From positions 1,436,023-1,500,022 of the forward strand of contig NZ_QUNH01000001.1 of the NCBI RefSeq assembly GCF_003387355.1: a stretch of DNA of 64,000 nucleotides, written 5' to 3'. Origin of the DNA: Winogradskyella sediminis. Its GTDB lineage: Bacteria > Bacteroidota > Bacteroidia > Flavobacteriales > Flavobacteriaceae. The position numbers and the translations under genes were made by a program. Below, in pieces: positions 35,284 through 45,029 of this stretch; the first letter of the stretch is position 1; every line of letters begins with the position of its first letter. The notes below the pieces were generated by a model. It was not told the DNA's origin, made no database searches, and saw only the letters and a list, made by a program, of their open reading frames with translations.

Positions 35284-36972
35284 TTATTGCACTACCAATT
35301 TAGTTGTGAAACGCGTACTATTTTCTGTTACAACATTTAAAAGGTAAAATCCGGAAGCTAAATCTATAGGTATAATAGTTCTGTTATGTAATGTTACTGC
35401 TGTGTTGTAAACAGTTTTACCAGTTAAATCTGTAATGTCGATAAGAGCTTTGTTGTTGGTATTAGAGCGTAGTATTAATTTGTTTATGATGGGGTTTTTT
35501 TCTATTTGAATTGTGTTTAATTCTAAATTAGAAATATGTAAAGAAGGATTTAAAATTTCATCTAATGCAAAGGCTACGTTAGCTTCAGTGAGTAATACGT
35601 GTGGCTCACTATGGTCTGGAATAAAAGTATTGGCAAATGGAGTCTGTGTCGTTGCTTCAGGCCCTCCTATATCGACACTGTGATTCCAGTTAATTTCATC
35701 ATTTTCAAATTCAACGGCCAAAGCACTTACTGAGGGAATAAAATTAAATTTATCAATGGAGAGAGCGTCTACAAAATCGGTGGAGACACCTTCACCAGTG
35801 CCCAATTCACCTGTGAGTACGGCTAAGTCAAATAAACCACCAGGAGCAGCATCCACGCCATCTGAGTAACTAAAAGATTCGCTTTCAGCAATAGATCCTT
35901 CAATTTCATTACCAAATAGTTGTATCGAAATACTGCTAACCGTATTTGTGGCACTTGCTTCTGGTGTAAAATTAACATCAATTAAAATGGATGCTGTAAA
36001 AATGGCGACAGGTACATTTAATGTGGTACTCATTACAGGATAATTATTAGTAACTGTTGGTCCAGAATCTCCAATGGCAAAATACGGTATATTACTACCA
36101 CTGCCATTAATTATAGAAATATTTCTTGTTTGTTCTGGAAATCCAGATGGTGTTAAAGCATCTATGTGAGATTGAAAAATTGCTCTAAATGGATGAGCTA
36201 CAGGTAATTTTAGCGTAGGATCGAATGATACTAAATCTTCACCAGACAAATGCGCCTCTAAATGATCTGTAAGTAACTGGCGTGCTGCTGAAGACTTTAA
36301 AAGTCCGTTAATTAAGGGTTGAACCTCTGCGACAGCATTAGTGTTATTGTAAGCTAAAAAGTTTAGTTGATGCTGCAAACCAATAGGAACATTAGCACCA
36401 TGATGAGGTGAATCAAAAGAAATATAAAGTCTGGTGTCGGCGTCCATAGAATTTGCTTCCATGTAATTTAAGGCATATCGGGCAATAATTCCACCCATAC
36501 TAGGTCCGATTATCACATTTTGTTCGGGACTATTTGAAGCTTTCTGGGTGTTTATAGTTTCTATAAGTTCTACTAATATCATAGCATTACGTTCCATAAA
36601 ATCGGCTCCACCATCGATAATAGAATTATCCGCAGTTCTCGTGTATGTAGGGAAATTTAAAATAACCACGTCAAAACCTTGAGCTCTTACCAAATCGGCT
36701 AAATTTTGATTTCCTGAAGTTTCTACAAAATCTAACGAGTTATATAAACCCGTGATATCTCGGGCATCTCCTGGATCAAAACCATCTACTACGAAAATGG
36801 GTTTATCTAAAATGTTATCCGGACTTAAAAATACTTCATATTCGCCTTCACCAGGATAATTTGTGGTTTCTCCATAGGCAGATAAATCTGGAGTAATTGC
36901 TGAGGTTATTGAATTTTGAGCAAAGCCTAAAAAAGGTAAGCACCATAATAGCGTAAAGTAATGTTTTTTCAT
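35284..36972 (-). CDS. Secreted alpha/beta-hydrolase (lipase/esterase-like) with T9SS sorting domain
   Basis: 562 residues. Signal peptide MKKHYFTLLWCLPFLGFAQ. The hydrolase part runs about 40-280 with PIFVVDGFDPGD (oxyanion region), the nucleophile elbow VIIGPSMGGIIARYAL (Ser in GPSMG, near residue 160) and SFDSPHHGANVP, a lipase-like Asp/His segment. A middle region of unknown fold spans about 290-480. The last roughly 80 residues form a type A T9SS C-terminal domain (KNPIINKLILRS, IDITDLTGKTVY, ASGFYLLNVVTE, TTKLVVQ). It should be exported through the T9SS, parts of which (Plug, PorT) are encoded nearby. The substrate is unknown. Confidence 0.85.
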   Translation of the reverse strand: MKKHYFTLLWCLPFLGFAQNSITSAITPDLSAYGETTNYPGEGEYEVFLSPDNILDKPIFVVDGFDPGDARDITGLYNSLDFVETSGNQNLADLVRAQGFDVVILNFPTYTRTADNSIIDGGADFMERNAMILVELIETINTQKASNSPEQNVIIGPSMGGIIARYALNYMEANSMDADTRLYISFDSPHHGANVPIGLQHQLNFLAYNNTNAVAEVQPLINGLLKSSAARQLLTDHLEAHLSGEDLVSFDPTLKLPVAHPFRAIFQSHIDALTPSGFPEQTRNISIINGSGSNIPYFAIGDSGPTVTNNYPVMSTTLNVPVAIFTASILIDVNFTPEASATNTVSSISIQLFGNEIEGSIAESESFSYSDGVDAAPGGLFDLAVLTGELGTGEGVSTDFVDALSIDKFNFIPSVSALAVEFENDEINWNHSVDIGGPEATTQTPFANTFIPDHSEPHVLLTEANVAFALDEILNPSLHISNLELNTIQIEKNPIINKLILRSNTNNKALIDITDLTGKTVYNTAVTLHNRTIIPIDLASGFYLLNVVTENSTRFTTKLVVQ

Positions 36973-37056
36973 AAGTACCCGATTTTAATTATTATCTTCA
37001 AAAGATACAACGTTTACTATCACTACCGCTTATTTTGGATGTCATTTCTATGAAAT

Positions 37057-37096
37057 GCAAAAAAAATCCTTAAAAGTATTGTACTTCTAAGGATTT
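37057..37096 (-). terminator. Terminator of pruA
   Basis: AAATCCTTA / TAAGGATTT (37064-37072, 37088-37096) with inner AAGTA/TACTT and a TTG loop; one internal mismatch. The A run at its left gives the U tract on the minus strand, 23 bp past the stop. Confidence 0.84.
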
Positions 37097-37118
37097 GCAT
37101 TTCAGTATATTAAAGTTG

Positions 37119-38744
37119 TTATCCTAAAAATGGATATCTGTAATCTGTAGGAGTTACAAACGTCTCTTTAATTAATCTAGGAGATACCCAACGTAATAAA
37201 TTTTGAGGACTTCCGGCTTTGTCATTTGTACCAGATGCTCTAGCTCCTCCAAATGGTTGCTGACCTACCACAGCACCTGTTGGTTTATCATTTATATAGA
37301 AGTTTCCGGCTGCATTTTGTAGTGCTTTTGTAGCTTCTTCAATAGCGTATCTATCAGTAGAGAGAATTGCACCAGTTAAGGCATACTCACTTGTTTCGTC
37401 AACCAGTTTTAACGTTTCAGAATAAGCGTCATCTTCATATAGATATATAGTAATTACAGGACCAAACAATTCGGTAGACATTGTGGTGTATTTTGGGTCT
37501 GTAGTAACAATAACAGTAGGTTCAATAAAGTAACCCTTCGATTTGTCATAATTACCGCCAGCTATAATCTCGGCATCACTATGGGCTTTAGCTTCATCAA
37601 TATATTTTGCTAATTTATCAAATGAACCTTCATGGATAACGGCAGTTATAAAGTTACTCATATCTTCTGGAGATCCCATTTTAAAAGAGGCTATATCTTC
37701 TAATAAATAATGCTTTACATCTGCCCAAAGACCTTTTGGGATATATGCTCTAGAGGCAGCACTACATTTTTGTCCCTGAAACTCAAAAGCACCACGCGTA
37801 ATCGCTGTAGCTACTTGTTTAGCATTGGCTGTTTTATGTGCAACGATAAAATCTTTTCCACCTGTTTCACCAACTATTCTAGGGTAGGTCTTGTAGTTAT
37901 GAATGTTGTTTCCAATTTGTTTCCATAATTCTTTAAATACATGGGTAGAACCCGTAAAGTGTAGTCCAGAAAAATCAGGACTGGCTAATACTGTATTTGT
38001 TATCATCACAGGATCTCCGAACACCACATTAATAACACCATCTGGAACACCGGCTTCTTTAAAGATATCCATAATCACTTTTGCAGAATATATTTGGCTA
38101 TCACTTGGTTTCCAAACAACCACATTTCCCATTAATGCCATACAAGCTGGTAAATTACCGGCTATCGCTGTAAAATTGAAAGGAGTTACAGCATAGGTAA
38201 AACCTTCGAGAGGTCTATATTCTACTCTGTTCCATGCTGCACTTGTGCTTTCAGGTTGCTCCATGTAAATTTCAGACATAAACTGCACGTTAAAGCGCAA
38301 GAAATCTATTAGTTCGCAAGCCGCGTCAATTTCAGCTTGATAAATGTTTTTAGATTGTGCTATCATTGTCGCAGCATTAATCTTAGCTCTGTATGGGCCT
38401 GCAATTAATTCTGCAGCTTTCAAGAAAATTCCAGCACGTTGTTCCCATGGTAATTGAGACCACGATTTACGAGCTTCAAGAGCTGTAGAAATGGCTTCTT
38501 CAACATGAGTTTTGTCTGCAAGGTGATATTCACCTACAATATGTTTATGATCATGTGGAGGAGACATTGGACTGGTGTTGCCCGTTTTAACGTCTTTTCC
38601 ATTTATGTACATAGGAACTTCAACCGTTGCATTATACATCGATTTATAAGCTTCAGAAACAGCTTTGCGTTCTGCTGAACCAGGTGCGTAAGACATAACA
38701 GGCTCATTAACTGCTATAGGTACATTAAAGAATCCTTTTCCCAT
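37119..38744 (-). CDS. pruA: L-glutamate gamma-semialdehyde (P5C) dehydrogenase
   Basis: NAD-dependent oxidation of glutamate semialdehyde to glutamate, the second step of proline catabolism. It has 541 residues, the long single-domain form. ALDH motifs: FNFTAIAGNLP, VVWKPSD, FTGSTHVFKEL, the general-base Glu in VGETGGKDF (near residue 292), and the catalytic Cys in GQKCSAASRAY (near 326). TTELFGPVITIYLYED and QQPFGGARASGTNDKAG follow. No proline dehydrogenase gene is next to it. Proline synthesis genes sit 27 kb away in the same window. Its promoter has TACCTTTG at 38781-38788. Confidence 0.96.
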   Translation of the reverse strand: MGKGFFNVPIAVNEPVMSYAPGSAERKAVSEAYKSMYNATVEVPMYINGKDVKTGNTSPMSPPHDHKHIVGEYHLADKTHVEEAISTALEARKSWSQLPWEQRAGIFLKAAELIAGPYRAKINAATMIAQSKNIYQAEIDAACELIDFLRFNVQFMSEIYMEQPESTSAAWNRVEYRPLEGFTYAVTPFNFTAIAGNLPACMALMGNVVVWKPSDSQIYSAKVIMDIFKEAGVPDGVINVVFGDPVMITNTVLASPDFSGLHFTGSTHVFKELWKQIGNNIHNYKTYPRIVGETGGKDFIVAHKTANAKQVATAITRGAFEFQGQKCSAASRAYIPKGLWADVKHYLLEDIASFKMGSPEDMSNFITAVIHEGSFDKLAKYIDEAKAHSDAEIIAGGNYDKSKGYFIEPTVIVTTDPKYTTMSTELFGPVITIYLYEDDAYSETLKLVDETSEYALTGAILSTDRYAIEEATKALQNAAGNFYINDKPTGAVVGQQPFGGARASGTNDKAGSPQNLLRWVSPRLIKETFVTPTDYRYPFLG

Positions 38745-38780
38745 AATATATTTGTTTTTTAAGTTTGAATTTTACAAGTG

Positions 38781-38788
38781 CAAAGGTA
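38781..38788 (-). promoter_or_regulatory. -7 box of pruA promoter
   Basis: TACCTTTG followed by CAC on the minus strand, 36 bp before the ATG, a perfect TAnnTTTG match. A TTTG lies 26 bp further upstream, longer than the usual spacer. Confidence 0.6.
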
Positions 38789-39056
38789 CAATTTTTATAA
38801 GAGAATGCTTCTTTCAAACGTTATAGTTGTGTGAAGATTAGAAACTATAATATTGCTAATTGTACATAAAATAATCTTATTAAAGTCTTTGAAATCTTAA
38901 AATTAAACTACTACTTATTTATAAGTGGTATTGTAACTGTGCTGAGATTGTAATAAAGTGACTTAGGTGTAAGGCGTAAATCATCTTAATTGAATGAAGA
39001 AAGGAATTGATTTTAAAAGTTTAGATATATCATTGAAACTTCTAAAATCCAAACGA
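38789..39056. other. AT-rich gap between pruA promoter and apaG
   Basis: About 270 bp between two minus-strand genes. I see no ORF worth calling, no clear terminator for apaG, no repeat and no RNA gene. Confidence 0.45.
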
Positions 39057-39443
39057 TTAATTAAGAGCAAAAGGAGCGCTTAGTTTAAATGAAGGAATGT
39101 AAACTTTGAATTTATTTGTTTTAGATAAATTAACCATATTATAATGTCCACTCATGGCACCAAATGGAGATGTTAATAAGCAGCCAGAGTTATAAGTGTG
39201 CGATTCGCCTGGTTTTAGTACTGGTTTTTTTCCAATGACACCTTCGCCTTCAATAATTTCTTCGTTATTTAAAGCATCTAGAATGCGCCAATGTCTAGAA
39301 TTTAATTGAACAGAATCCTTACTTTGGTTTTCAATAGTTACTTTATAACCAAAAGCGAAGTGCACTTTATAATTTTTATAAAATGTACCTTCAAAGTTGG
39401 TTTCTACAGTGATCTTTATGCCGCTTGTAACTTGTTGTACCAT
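39057..39443 (-). CDS. apaG: ApaG domain protein (DUF525)
   Basis: 128 residues comprising one ApaG/DUF525 fibronectin-III-like domain. Family features: ENQSKDSVQLNSRHWRILDA, GEGVIGKKPVLKPGE (the GxGxxG loop) and YNSGCLLTSPFGAMSGHYNM. ApaG is linked to Co2+/Mg2+ resistance in enterobacteria and the fold also occurs in F-box proteins; its biochemical role is unclear. It is followed on the same strand (upstream side) by the Plug gene, 158 bp away. Confidence 0.92.
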   Translation of the reverse strand: MVQQVTSGIKITVETNFEGTFYKNYKVHFAFGYKVTIENQSKDSVQLNSRHWRILDALNNEEIIEGEGVIGKKPVLKPGESHTYNSGCLLTSPFGAMSGHYNMVNLSKTNKFKVYIPSFKLSAPFALN

Positions 39444-39601
39444 AAGTGATAGATTAATCTATGCTAAAATAACATAATTTTTGAATGAAGCATTATAATT
39501 CGGATGAGTGGTTCTAATTTTTAACAGTTCACCAATACGGTGTTGTTTTAAATTCGGAAAACATAAATTTTTTCTATTATATTGATTTTATAGTAATTAC
39601 A

Positions 39602-40855
39602 TTAGTTGGTGATGTTTACGGAATTAGCCTCTCCAAAACCGATTAGCCTATCGTACCGATGCCCTAAGTCCCTATAATATACTAAAACTTTATAGTTGTT
39701 TTCGGTTTCCCAAAAATTGCCGCTAATTGCGCCTTCGTCAATAACACCAGTATTTCTGTCTACAGCCACATGTTTGTAATTGTAAAACCCTTGCTTCATT
39801 AGCATAGTAAGTTCGTAACGATTACTTTCTGGATTATAGATCATTTGAGTTAAGGGTTCTATAGTGTAGTAATTAAAATTACCGTAAACATGAATGTCTT
39901 TTGTCTTTAACTCCTCATGCTGTAATGAAAAGTGAACCATTACATAATCCGCTTCAATATCTGGATTGTCTCTATCTAAAACCGTCACCAAAAAATTTCC
40001 GTTAATATCAGGATTGTATGTATAAGGTCTGTTTTTTCGACTAATATTGGTGTATAAATAATTGTGATATAAATCTTCTAATTCTATATATTGAACTCCA
40101 ACATTCGCGGCTCTTACATCTTTATTTTCAAAGAACAGATATTCATTACCTCCCCAAAATGCAGATTCAGTGTCGTAGCGATAGATCAGTTCATTGCCTA
40201 ACGTGTATTGTGGTTTTAAGTCGGTAATGGCCGTATTGAGGTTGTTATTTTGAATAATAACAGTCTTAATGGTTTCTAAAGGATTATTAAAATTCATCCC
40301 ACTTGTTGTAATAACCAAGTCTACAGACTGTTTTTCTGCTATGAATTTAACGTCTCTAGAGCGTTTTACGCTTACGCCTACGCTGGCGACGTCTTCATAC
40401 ACCATAAATTTTCTACTAAACATGAGCTCATCGTAGTCGTCATAAATGGAAATCATATAATTTCCACTCTTTAGTAATCCACGAGTTTGAGTGTTCGGAA
40501 TTTCCAAATTATAATGTGAATATATTTGATAGGTATTAAAGGAGTTTTCGTAATCTAAAATACGTTGATTGTCTAAGCCACTTAAATATTCAGATTTCAC
40601 CAAATTCGAAGGTGTCCAGTCAAAATTAAAATGTTCAATGACGTAATAAAAGTCTTCCTCATTTGCCGTTAAAGCATCGAACTCTAGCATTAAAGACTCT
40701 CCTAACTTTAACACGGGTAGTTGACCTTCTGTGGTATTACTTTTAAATGTAATGGTTTTTATAAAATCTGGAGGATTAAGTTCTACAGCTACCTGAGAAA
40801 AAAGAAGTGTAGGAAATACAATACACAGTAAATTGTTTAAAAACGTTTTTTTCAT
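39602..40855 (-). CDS. Type IX secretion system Plug protein (DUF5103)
   Basis: 417 residues. The N-terminal signal MKKTFLNNLLCIVFPTLLFSQ directs it to the periplasm. The body matches the DUF5103/T9SS plug family as I know it: NTEGQLPVLKLGESLMLEFD, ANEEDFYYVIEHFNFDW, SEYLSGLDNQRI and YSHYNLEIPN, then the second domain DIHVYGNFNYYTIEPLTQM and MLMKQGFYNYKHV. The Plug protein closes the periplasmic end of the SprA translocon when the channel is idle. It is divergent from nqrA, 165 bp apart. No other T9SS core gene lies next to it. Confidence 0.85.
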   Translation of the reverse strand: MKKTFLNNLLCIVFPTLLFSQVAVELNPPDFIKTITFKSNTTEGQLPVLKLGESLMLEFDALTANEEDFYYVIEHFNFDWTPSNLVKSEYLSGLDNQRILDYENSFNTYQIYSHYNLEIPNTQTRGLLKSGNYMISIYDDYDELMFSRKFMVYEDVASVGVSVKRSRDVKFIAEKQSVDLVITTSGMNFNNPLETIKTVIIQNNNLNTAITDLKPQYTLGNELIYRYDTESAFWGGNEYLFFENKDVRAANVGVQYIELEDLYHNYLYTNISRKNRPYTYNPDINGNFLVTVLDRDNPDIEADYVMVHFSLQHEELKTKDIHVYGNFNYYTIEPLTQMIYNPESNRYELTMLMKQGFYNYKHVAVDRNTGVIDEGAISGNFWETENNYKVLVYYRDLGHRYDRLIGFGEANSVNITN

Positions 40856-40953
40856 TTTTTTTTTGAAATCTTAGCGTATAAATATAATCAAAATCCATGC
40901 CCTAAAACAGTCTTCTTATTTATAATGATTACAAATAAAAAAGTTGCTGTATT

Positions 40954-40987
40954 TTGGGCTTTAATTAATCATTAATTCGTAAATTTG
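40954..40987 (+). promoter_or_regulatory. Promoter of the nqr operon
   Basis: TTG at 40954-40956, 23-bp spacer, TAAATTTG at 40980-40987, 33 bp before the nqrA ATG. Both elements fit the phylum consensus. Confidence 0.7.
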
Positions 40988-41020
40988 CCCCGATTTTTAG
41001 ATAACTAATCTTTAAAAGAT

Positions 41021-42373
41021 ATGTCAAAAGACATCAAAATTAAAAAGGGTTTAGATATAAAGTTGATTGGTGAAGCCGAGCAAACTGTTGAAAATGCTAT
41101 TGTTAGTAATTTCTATACAATTAAACCTGAGGATTTCCACAGTATTATTCCAAAACTTGTAGCAAAACAAGGGACACGTGTTAAAGCAGGTGAAACCTTG
41201 TTTTTTAATAAGGACAATGAAGCCATGAAGTTTGTTTCACCAGTATCTGGTGAGGTTACTGAAGTGCAACGTGGTCCTAGACGTCGTATCGATGCTATTA
41301 AAATTACTGCGGACAAAGAACAAACTTACGTAGATCATGGAAAGTTTGATTTAAGTGCAGATGCTGAAAAAACAAAAGCACATCTGTTAGCTTCGGGCTG
41401 TTGGAGTTTTATAAAACAACGTCCTTACGATGTAATTGCAAAAGCCGATAGTACTCCAAAAGCAATCTTTATTTCTGGTTATGCGAGTGCGCCATTAGCC
41501 GCTGATTTAGATTTTACTTTAACTGGTAAAGAAGCTGAGTTACAAGCCGCAGTTACAGCTTTGTCTAAGTTTACTACAGGTGGAGTTCATATTTCTGTTG
41601 GAGCGAACTCAAATTCTCCTTTAGCAAATTTAGAAAACGCAACTACTTATAAGGTTTCTGGGCCTCATCCTTCTGGGAATGTGGGTACTTTAATTAATAA
41701 GGTTAATCCTGTTAATAAAGGTGAAACTGTATGGGCCGTAAATGCACAAGATTTAGTCATAATTGGGGAGTTACTTTTAACAGGTAAATTTAACCCAGAA
41801 CGTATTGTTGCCTTAGCAGGATCTTCGGTTAAAAAACCGAGATATTTTAGAACTAAGTTAGGTTCTGAAATCTCAACTATGATCTATGATAACGGTGTGG
41901 AACGAGATAGTAATGATCGTTTTATTTCAGGTAATGTCTTATCAGGAAAACGTGTCCAGCCAGATGGTTACTTAGATTATTATAGTAATGTGATTTCGGT
42001 CATTCCTGAAGGTAACGATTATGAATTGTTTGGATGGAATAAACCAGTTTTTGATAAAGTCTCTAATACAAGAGCTTTAACTTTTTCTTGGTTAACACCA
42101 AATAAAAAATACGATCTAAGCACTAATATGAATGGTGAGCACAGAAACTTTGTGCTTACAGGTAATTATGAGCAAGTTTTTCCATTAGATATTTATCCGA
42201 TGCAAATCTTAAAAGCATGTTTGTATAAAGATTTAGATGAAATGGAGGCTTTAGGTATGTACGAAGTAGCACCTGAAGATTTTGCTTTAACAGAATTTGT
42301 TTGTGTGTCTAAGCAGCCACATCAGCAAATTATTAGAGCAGGCTTGGATTTAATGTTAGAAGAAATCGGTTAA
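41021..42373 (+). CDS. nqrA: Na+-translocating NADH:quinone reductase subunit A
   Basis: Cytoplasmic, cofactor-free subunit near the quinone site of the six-subunit Na+-NQR that couples NADH oxidation to sodium export. It has 450 residues, the normal length. Visible family stretches: IKKGLDIKLIGEAEQ at the N-terminus, PKLVAKQGTRVKAGETLF and VSPVSGEVTEVQRGPRR (barrel-sandwich), and SGPHPSGNVGTLINKVNPV. The C-terminus is YPMQILKACLYKDLDEMEALGMYE. First gene of nqrABCDEF; nqrB follows after 10 bp. Confidence 0.97.
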   Translation: MSKDIKIKKGLDIKLIGEAEQTVENAIVSNFYTIKPEDFHSIIPKLVAKQGTRVKAGETLFFNKDNEAMKFVSPVSGEVTEVQRGPRRRIDAIKITADKEQTYVDHGKFDLSADAEKTKAHLLASGCWSFIKQRPYDVIAKADSTPKAIFISGYASAPLAADLDFTLTGKEAELQAAVTALSKFTTGGVHISVGANSNSPLANLENATTYKVSGPHPSGNVGTLINKVNPVNKGETVWAVNAQDLVIIGELLLTGKFNPERIVALAGSSVKKPRYFRTKLGSEISTMIYDNGVERDSNDRFISGNVLSGKRVQPDGYLDYYSNVISVIPEGNDYELFGWNKPVFDKVSNTRALTFSWLTPNKKYDLSTNMNGEHRNFVLTGNYEQVFPLDIYPMQILKACLYKDLDEMEALGMYEVAPEDFALTEFVCVSKQPHQQIIRAGLDLMLEEIG

Positions 42374-42383
42374 AAAATAGATA

Positions 42384-43610
42384 ATGGGTTTAAAACAAAA
42401 CTTACATAATTTAAGAGAAAAATATAAGGGGACTAAGATGGCACCAGCCTTCAACGCCATACATACTTTTCTTTATACGCCTAATGATACTGCACATGGT
42501 GGTACACATATTAAGGCAGCGGATGATTTAAAACGTACAATGAACACGGTTATTATGGCCTTAATTCCGTGTTTAATCTTCGGTATGTTTAATGCAGGTT
42601 ATCAGCATTATTTAGCAGCAGGAGAAATAGAAGCTGTATCAAGTGGTTTTTTTAGCAGTGAATTCTGGTCTTTACAGAATTTCTCTCTTGGTTTTTGGAA
42701 AATCTTACCAATCCTAATCGTTTCTTATGGTGTAGGTCTTGGTGTAGAATTCCTTTTTGCTGTCATTAAAGGACACGAAGTAGAAGAAGGTTACTTGGTA
42801 ACAGGGATGTTAGTGCCATTAATTGTGCCAATTGATATTCCTTTATGGATGTTAGTTGTTGCGGTAATTTTTGGTGTGGTTATCGGTAAAGAGGTCTTTG
42901 GAGGTACAGGGATGAATATTTTAAATCCTGCCTTAACCATAAGAGCATTCTTATTCTTTGCATATCCTACTTGGATGAGTGGTGATAAAGTTTGGGTTGA
43001 AGGTGCTGTAGAAAGAACTAGAGAAATTGCTAATGGTTCAACTGCCGATGCTATTTCGGGAGAAACAATATTAGGTAGTTTAGCACAATCTCATGGAGTT
43101 GATTATTCTGTTATGGATATGTTCTTTGGGTTTATTCCTGGGTCTATCGGAGAAACCTCTACACTTCTAATTTTATTAGGTGGATTATTTCTGATTTTTA
43201 CAAAGATCGGAAGCTGGAGAATCATGTTAAGTGCGGTATTAGGAGCTTTAGTTATGGGTTATATATTTAACTTGGTTGTAGCTGCCGGATGGATTACTGA
43301 TACGAGTAAGTTTTACGGATTAATGAATACTGAGTTCTGGCACCATTTACTAATTGGTGGTATGGCATTTGGTATTGTATACATGGCAACAGATCCTGTT
43401 ACGGCATCGCAAACCAATAAAGGAAAATGGATTTATGGTTTCTTAATAGGATTTATTTCCATTATGATTCGTGTATTTAATCCAGCCTATCCAGAAGGTG
43501 TGATGTTAGCAATATTGTTAATGAATGTATTTGCCCCAACAATAGATCATTATGTAGTTCAGGGCAATGTGAAAAGAAGATTAAAAAGAGCAAAATTAAA
43601 AACAGCTTAA
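42384..43610 (+). CDS. nqrB: Na+-translocating NADH:quinone reductase subunit B
   Basis: Membrane subunit, 408 residues with about 9-10 helices, carrying riboflavin/FMN and part of the quinone pocket. Recognisable stretches are YTPNDTAHGGTHIKAADDLK, EVFGGTGMNILNPALTIRAF and MATDPVTASQTNKGKWIYGF. The covalent FMN threonine is expected in an [S/D]GAT-type motif. The matching place here is S225-G226-E227-T228, with Glu instead of Ala. FMN attachment would be by ApbE (51.2 kb). The start is 10 bp after nqrA and nqrC begins 3 bp after its stop. Confidence 0.97.
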   Translation: MGLKQNLHNLREKYKGTKMAPAFNAIHTFLYTPNDTAHGGTHIKAADDLKRTMNTVIMALIPCLIFGMFNAGYQHYLAAGEIEAVSSGFFSSEFWSLQNFSLGFWKILPILIVSYGVGLGVEFLFAVIKGHEVEEGYLVTGMLVPLIVPIDIPLWMLVVAVIFGVVIGKEVFGGTGMNILNPALTIRAFLFFAYPTWMSGDKVWVEGAVERTREIANGSTADAISGETILGSLAQSHGVDYSVMDMFFGFIPGSIGETSTLLILLGGLFLIFTKIGSWRIMLSAVLGALVMGYIFNLVVAAGWITDTSKFYGLMNTEFWHHLLIGGMAFGIVYMATDPVTASQTNKGKWIYGFLIGFISIMIRVFNPAYPEGVMLAILLMNVFAPTIDHYVVQGNVKRRLKRAKLKTA

Positions 43611-43613
43611 ATT

Positions 43614-44363
43614 ATGGCAATCGATACAGAAAAAAATAGTTATACCGTTATTTTTGCCATTGTTATGGTGTTAGTAGTGGGTTCTATACTTGCAGGACTT
43701 GCTTCAGGATTGAAACCTTTAGTAGATGCAAATAAACGTTTTGAAAAGCAGCAGAACATATTGTACGCGATGGGTATTAATGCTAATGAAGGTACAAGTG
43801 ATGTTGCATTTATTTCTACAGATAAAGTAGAAGAAGAGTTTAAAAACGCTATCACTAAACAATATGTTATTCAAGGTGCAGACGTTACAGAATATCCTGA
43901 GGCGTATTTAATTGATATCAAAAAAGAAGAAGCTAAGGCTAAAGATCCTGATTATACAAGAAAACTACCATTGTTTGAAGGCGAAAAAGATGGCGAAACG
44001 ATTTATGTTATTCCTATTAGAGGAAAAGGATTATGGGATGCGATCTGGGGATTTGTTGCTGTCGATAAGTCTATGACGATAGAAGGTGTTTTCTTTGACC
44101 ATGCAGGTGAAACTCCTGGATTGGGAGCAGAGATTAAGCAACGTTATTTTATGGACGATTTTGAAGGCGAGCATTTATTAAATGGAGCAGGTGTTTTTAA
44201 AGGCATCAATGTTGCTAAGGGAAATGCAGATCCTAAAAACGAGAGAAAAAATGACAATGCTGTAGATGCAATTGCCGGTGCCACTATTACTGGTGATGGT
44301 GTTACTGCAATGATTATGAAAGATTTAAAAATGTACGTGCCTTATTTCAAGACATTAAAATAA
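43614..44363 (+). CDS. nqrC: Na+-translocating NADH:quinone reductase subunit C
   Basis: 249 residues, with one N-terminal helix (about 11-32) and a periplasmic FMN domain. The flavinylation motif AGATIT is at residues 221-226 with Thr224 as the attachment site, and GETPGLGAEI at 165-174 is the usual FMN-binding part. It needs ApbE for maturation. Between nqrB (3 bp) and nqrD (6 bp). Confidence 0.97.
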   Translation: MAIDTEKNSYTVIFAIVMVLVVGSILAGLASGLKPLVDANKRFEKQQNILYAMGINANEGTSDVAFISTDKVEEEFKNAITKQYVIQGADVTEYPEAYLIDIKKEEAKAKDPDYTRKLPLFEGEKDGETIYVIPIRGKGLWDAIWGFVAVDKSMTIEGVFFDHAGETPGLGAEIKQRYFMDDFEGEHLLNGAGVFKGINVAKGNADPKNERKNDNAVDAIAGATITGDGVTAMIMKDLKMYVPYFKTLK

Positions 44364-44369
44364 AAATGT

Positions 44370-45014
44370 ATGGGACTTTTATCAAAAAAAGATAGTAAAC
44401 TAATATTAGATCCTTTAGCGGATAACAACCCTATAACCATTCAGGTATTAGGAATCTGTTCTGCTTTAGCAATTACAGCACAGTTAAAGCCTTCTATAGT
44501 AATGGCCATCTCTGTGGTTTTTGTACTTAGTGTAGGTAATGTCGTTATCTCTTTAATGAGAAACATTATCCCTTCTAAAATTAGAATTATTGTTCAATTA
44601 ATAGTTGTAGCAACTTTAGTAATTATTGTAGACCAAGTGCTAAAAGCATTTGCGTATAGTTTAAGTAAAGAACTGTCCGTATTTATCGGTTTAATTATTA
44701 CCAATTGTATTATCATGGGACGTTTTGAAGCGTTTGCGTTGGGAAATGGTCCTTGGAAATCATTTTTAGATGGTATAGGAAATGCTGCTGGTTACGGTTT
44801 AATACTTATAATTGTTGGTTTTTTTAGAGAACTTTTAGGTTCAGGAACTTTATTTGGATTTAAAGTATTAGGTGACTCTGTAGAAAAAACAGGATTATAT
44901 GCCATTGGATATGAGAACAACGGATTTATGGTTTTACCTCCTATGGCATTAATAGTAGTTGGTTTGATCATTTGGGTACAACGTAGTAGAAATAAAGAAT
45001 TAATAGAAGACTAA
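44370..45014 (+). CDS. nqrD: Na+-translocating NADH:quinone reductase subunit D
   Basis: 214 residues, about six membrane helices, part of the inverted-repeat pair NqrD/NqrE that holds an intramembrane 2Fe-2S site. The expected Cys residues are seen in VLGICSALAIT (Cys30) and ITNCIIMGRFEAFA (near 113). FFRELLGSGTLFGFKVL is the family stretch. It is followed by a 75-bp spacer, the only sizeable gap in the operon. Confidence 0.97.
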   Translation: MGLLSKKDSKLILDPLADNNPITIQVLGICSALAITAQLKPSIVMAISVVFVLSVGNVVISLMRNIIPSKIRIIVQLIVVATLVIIVDQVLKAFAYSLSKELSVFIGLIITNCIIMGRFEAFALGNGPWKSFLDGIGNAAGYGLILIIVGFFRELLGSGTLFGFKVLGDSVEKTGLYAIGYENNGFMVLPPMALIVVGLIIWVQRSRNKELIED

Positions 45015-45029
45015 ATTAGTTTGTAAGTA

